This document shows positions 62,496 to 64,000 of a DNA stretch of 64,000 nt, in pieces. Every line of letters starts with the position of its first letter. The first letter of the stretch is position 1. Below the pieces are notes generated by a model. That model worked only from the letters and a program-made list of their open reading frames with translations, did no database searches and was not told the origin of the DNA. The translations under genes and the position numbers were made by a program. Location: assembly GCA_036263655.1 (NCBI GenBank), contig DATAGP010000038.1, forward strand, positions 62,001-126,000, written 5' to 3'. The stretch comes from Schlegelella_A sp036263655 (GTDB lineage: Bacteria; Pseudomonadota; Gammaproteobacteria; Burkholderiales; Burkholderiaceae_C).

Positions 62496-63265
62496 GCACG
62501 GCGGCCGCTTCGTTCGATCTGTCGGGTCGGCTGGCCCTCGTCACCGGCGCCGGCTCGGGGCTCGGGTTTGCGGTCGCCCGCGGCCTTGCCGAGGCCGGAG
62601 CACGAGTGGTGATCAATGGCCGCACGCCGTCGAAGCTGGCGGCGGCGGTCGAGCGACTGCGTACCGACGGCCTCAGCGCCGAGGCGGCCGACTTCGACGT
62701 CGCCGACCCGGCGGCGGTGCGCGCGGGCGTCGCGTACATCGAGGCGCGCCTCGGCGGCGTCGACATCCTCGTCAACAACGCCGGCATCCAGCATCGAGCG
62801 CCGATCGACGAGTTCTCCGATGCCGACTGGCGGCGCGTCATGGGCACCAACCTCGACGCGCCCTTCTACCTCGCGCGCGCGGTCGTCCCGGGCATGAAGG
62901 CGCGGCGCGGCGGCAAGATCATCAACATCGCGTCGATCATGTCGCGCCTGTCCCGGCCGACGACGGTGCCGTACCAGGTGAGCAAGGGCGGCATCGCGAT
63001 GCTGACGCGCGGCCTGGCCGTCGAGCTCGCGCCGCATGGCATCCAGGTCAACGCCATCGCGCCCGGCTTCTTCCGCACCGAGATGAACGAGGCGCTCACC
63101 ACCAACCCCGAGTTCGACGCCTGGGTGAAGAAGCGCACGCCCGCAGGGCGCTGGGCCGATCCGTGCGAGCTGGCCGGCGCCGCCGTCTATCTGGCGTCAG
63201 CGGCGGCGGCCTTCGTGACCGGGCAGATCCTCTACGTGGACGGCGGCTTCACGGCCGCGATGTAG
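62492..63265 (+). CDS. SDR family oxidoreductase, gluconate 5-dehydrogenase-like
   Basis: A 257-residue classical SDR: TGAGSGLGFAVA, NNAGIQHRAPIDEF, NIASIMSRLSRP and the catalytic YQVSKGG, then IAPGFFRTEMN and a C-terminal GQILYVDGGFTAAM. The NNAGIQHR and PGFFRTEMN variants resemble IdnO-type gluconate 5-dehydrogenases. ATG overlaps the preceding stop. Substrate is inferred from the partner gene. Confidence 0.86.
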   Translation: MSTAAASFDLSGRLALVTGAGSGLGFAVARGLAEAGARVVINGRTPSKLAAAVERLRTDGLSAEAADFDVADPAAVRAGVAYIEARLGGVDILVNNAGIQHRAPIDEFSDADWRRVMGTNLDAPFYLARAVVPGMKARRGGKIINIASIMSRLSRPTTVPYQVSKGGIAMLTRGLAVELAPHGIQVNAIAPGFFRTEMNEALTTNPEFDAWVKKRTPAGRWADPCELAGAAVYLASAAAAFVTGQILYVDGGFTAAM

Positions 63266-63283
63266 CGAAGGCTTGGAGCGACC

Positions 63284-63739
63284 TCAGTCCTGGCCCTCCG
63301 TCAGGGCATCGAGCTGGAACTTGCCGTTCTTGTGCACGAGCCAGATCTCGATGAAGCGGGTGCCGCCGGTCATGCGCGAGGGCACGGGGAGCGGGCTGGC
63401 ACGCCGGATCATCTCCACGACGGCGGCGCTCACGTCGGGCGCGTGCTTCGGGCCGCGGATCAGGGTCACGTCGCGCGTGCGTCCGCTGCCGTCGACGGCG
63501 GTCTCGACGACCACCACGCCGTGGATCAGGGGCGGCAGCCGGCCCTTGTAGATGCGCGGCGCGTAGGCGGCGTAGACGTGCTTGGCCGCGTCCATCCGGT
63601 ATTCCTTGGCGCTCGCGGCCGCAGAGACCTTCTGCATGCCGCTGCGGATCGGCTCGCTGACATAGCTGATTTCCGTCGCCATGGCCGGTCCGTGCATTGA
63701 GGCGAGGAAACAGGCTCCGAGGAGAAACCAGGTACGCAT
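63284..63739 (-). CDS. secreted TonB-C-like protein
   Basis: A 151-residue protein with a signal peptide (MRTWFLLGACFLASMHGPAMA) and a C-terminal domain (about 68-148; VVVVETAVDGSGRTRDVTLI, AAVVEMIRRASPLPVP, FIEIWLVHKNGKFQLDAL) that fits the TonB C-terminal/energy-transducer fold. No membrane anchor remains after cleavage. Function unknown. A lipoprotein earlier in the window (37226-37777) has a similar domain. Confidence 0.75.
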   Translation of the reverse strand: MRTWFLLGACFLASMHGPAMATEISYVSEPIRSGMQKVSAAASAKEYRMDAAKHVYAAYAPRIYKGRLPPLIHGVVVVETAVDGSGRTRDVTLIRGPKHAPDVSAAVVEMIRRASPLPVPSRMTGGTRFIEIWLVHKNGKFQLDALTEGQD

Positions 63740-63934
63740 CGAGACCCTCCGGGCGGCGTCGTGGCCGCATTCGTGACCGGTCTCAGCGTAGGAGGACGGT
63801 GCGGCGGCCGCTGACCGCCCGGAGCGGGCCGTTGGCCGCCCGTGGCAACGTTCACGCTGTCAGCGGTAACGAATCCTGTCCGTGCAGGCGCGTCGCACCG
63901 CTCGTCGGGTGGAAGACGAGCCCGGCGCCCTCGC

Positions 63935-64000
63935 CTAGCGGGCCCAGCCGGGTTTGCGCTTGTCGATGAAGGCCTGCACGCCTTCGAGCGCGGCGTCGTC
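63935..64000 (-). CDS. 3' end of an enoyl-CoA hydratase/isomerase gene (cut by the window edge)
   Basis: On the minus strand the last 21 codons read DDAALEGVQAFIDKRKPGWAR before a TAG stop. The EG-x-x-AF-x-x-KR-x-P motif is the usual C-terminus of crotonase-family enoyl-CoA hydratases. The 5' part lies beyond base 64000. The gap 63740-63934 shows no gene. Confidence 0.75.
   Translation of the reverse strand, partial: DDAALEGVQAFIDKRKPGWAR

Overview
The window is a piece of a very GC-rich chromosome of a betaproteobacterium, most likely Burkholderiales. The evidence is the gene order fabI / rimP-nusA-infB-rbfA-truB-typA, the EarP/EF-P pair with an arginine at EF-P position 32, mltG-tmk-holB-pilZ-tatD, surE-pcm-nlpD, and hupB-tRNA-Val-ppiD. 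There is no prophage, IS element, CRISPR array or plasmid gene. Gene density is very high: no gene-free stretch exceeds about 260 bases, and many neighbours overlap by ATGA, GTGA, TTGA or TGATG, so translational coupling is widespread.

Layout. 1-4.9 kb: tRNA-Ser(GGA), a NfeD/stomatin pair, a large inducible-type Arg/Lys/Orn decarboxylase and fabI. 4.9-13.5 kb: the rimP-nusA-infB-rbfA-truB-typA transcription/translation operon, with a leader promoter followed at once by an intrinsic-terminator-like hairpin. 13.5-18.3 kb: a three-gene 2-oxoacid oxidoreductase operon (NAD(P)H/Fe-S flavoprotein, fused gamma-alpha subunit, beta subunit). 18.5-23 kb: a small conserved protein, then mltG-tmk-holB-pilZ-tatD. 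23-31.9 kb: ygfZ and a DUF4936 gene, a hotdog-GNAT fusion, an iron alcohol dehydrogenase, surE-pcm-nlpD plus a 3'-5' exonuclease (rpoS is not in its usual place), a quinone reductase and three small unknown proteins. 31.9-37.8 kb: tRNA-His, ppiD, tRNA-Val, hupB, a TtuC-type dehydrogenase, an EamA transporter, pgsA and a lipoprotein. 37.8-44.8 kb: uvrC, earP-efp, an HODM-like protein, mnmC. 44.8-52.3 kb: rpiA-fumC diverging from pyrD, a ClsC-like lipoprotein, a secreted protein, scoAB and a PaaI thioesterase.

52.3-57.1 kb is the accessory-looking part. An intact hybrid histidine kinase diverges from a FeeM-like N-acyl amino acid synthase, a degenerate EAL-like protein and a second hybrid kinase. 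The second kinase is a paralogue of the first but has lost most of its sensor and is broken by frame changes. This stretch is visibly less GC-rich than its surroundings and is the best candidate for an undescribed signalling system.

57.1-64 kb: a thioesterase, YceH, an SDR, ETF-ubiquinone oxidoreductase, an Fe/2-oxoglutarate-type dioxygenase, a ketogluconate-type reductase/dehydrogenase pair, a TonB-C-like secreted protein, and the 3' end of an enoyl-CoA hydratase cut by the window edge.

Start codons were chosen from ribosome-binding sites, family N-termini and overlaps with upstream stop codons. Several are GTG, TTG or (less surely) CTG, and this is noted in each entry.
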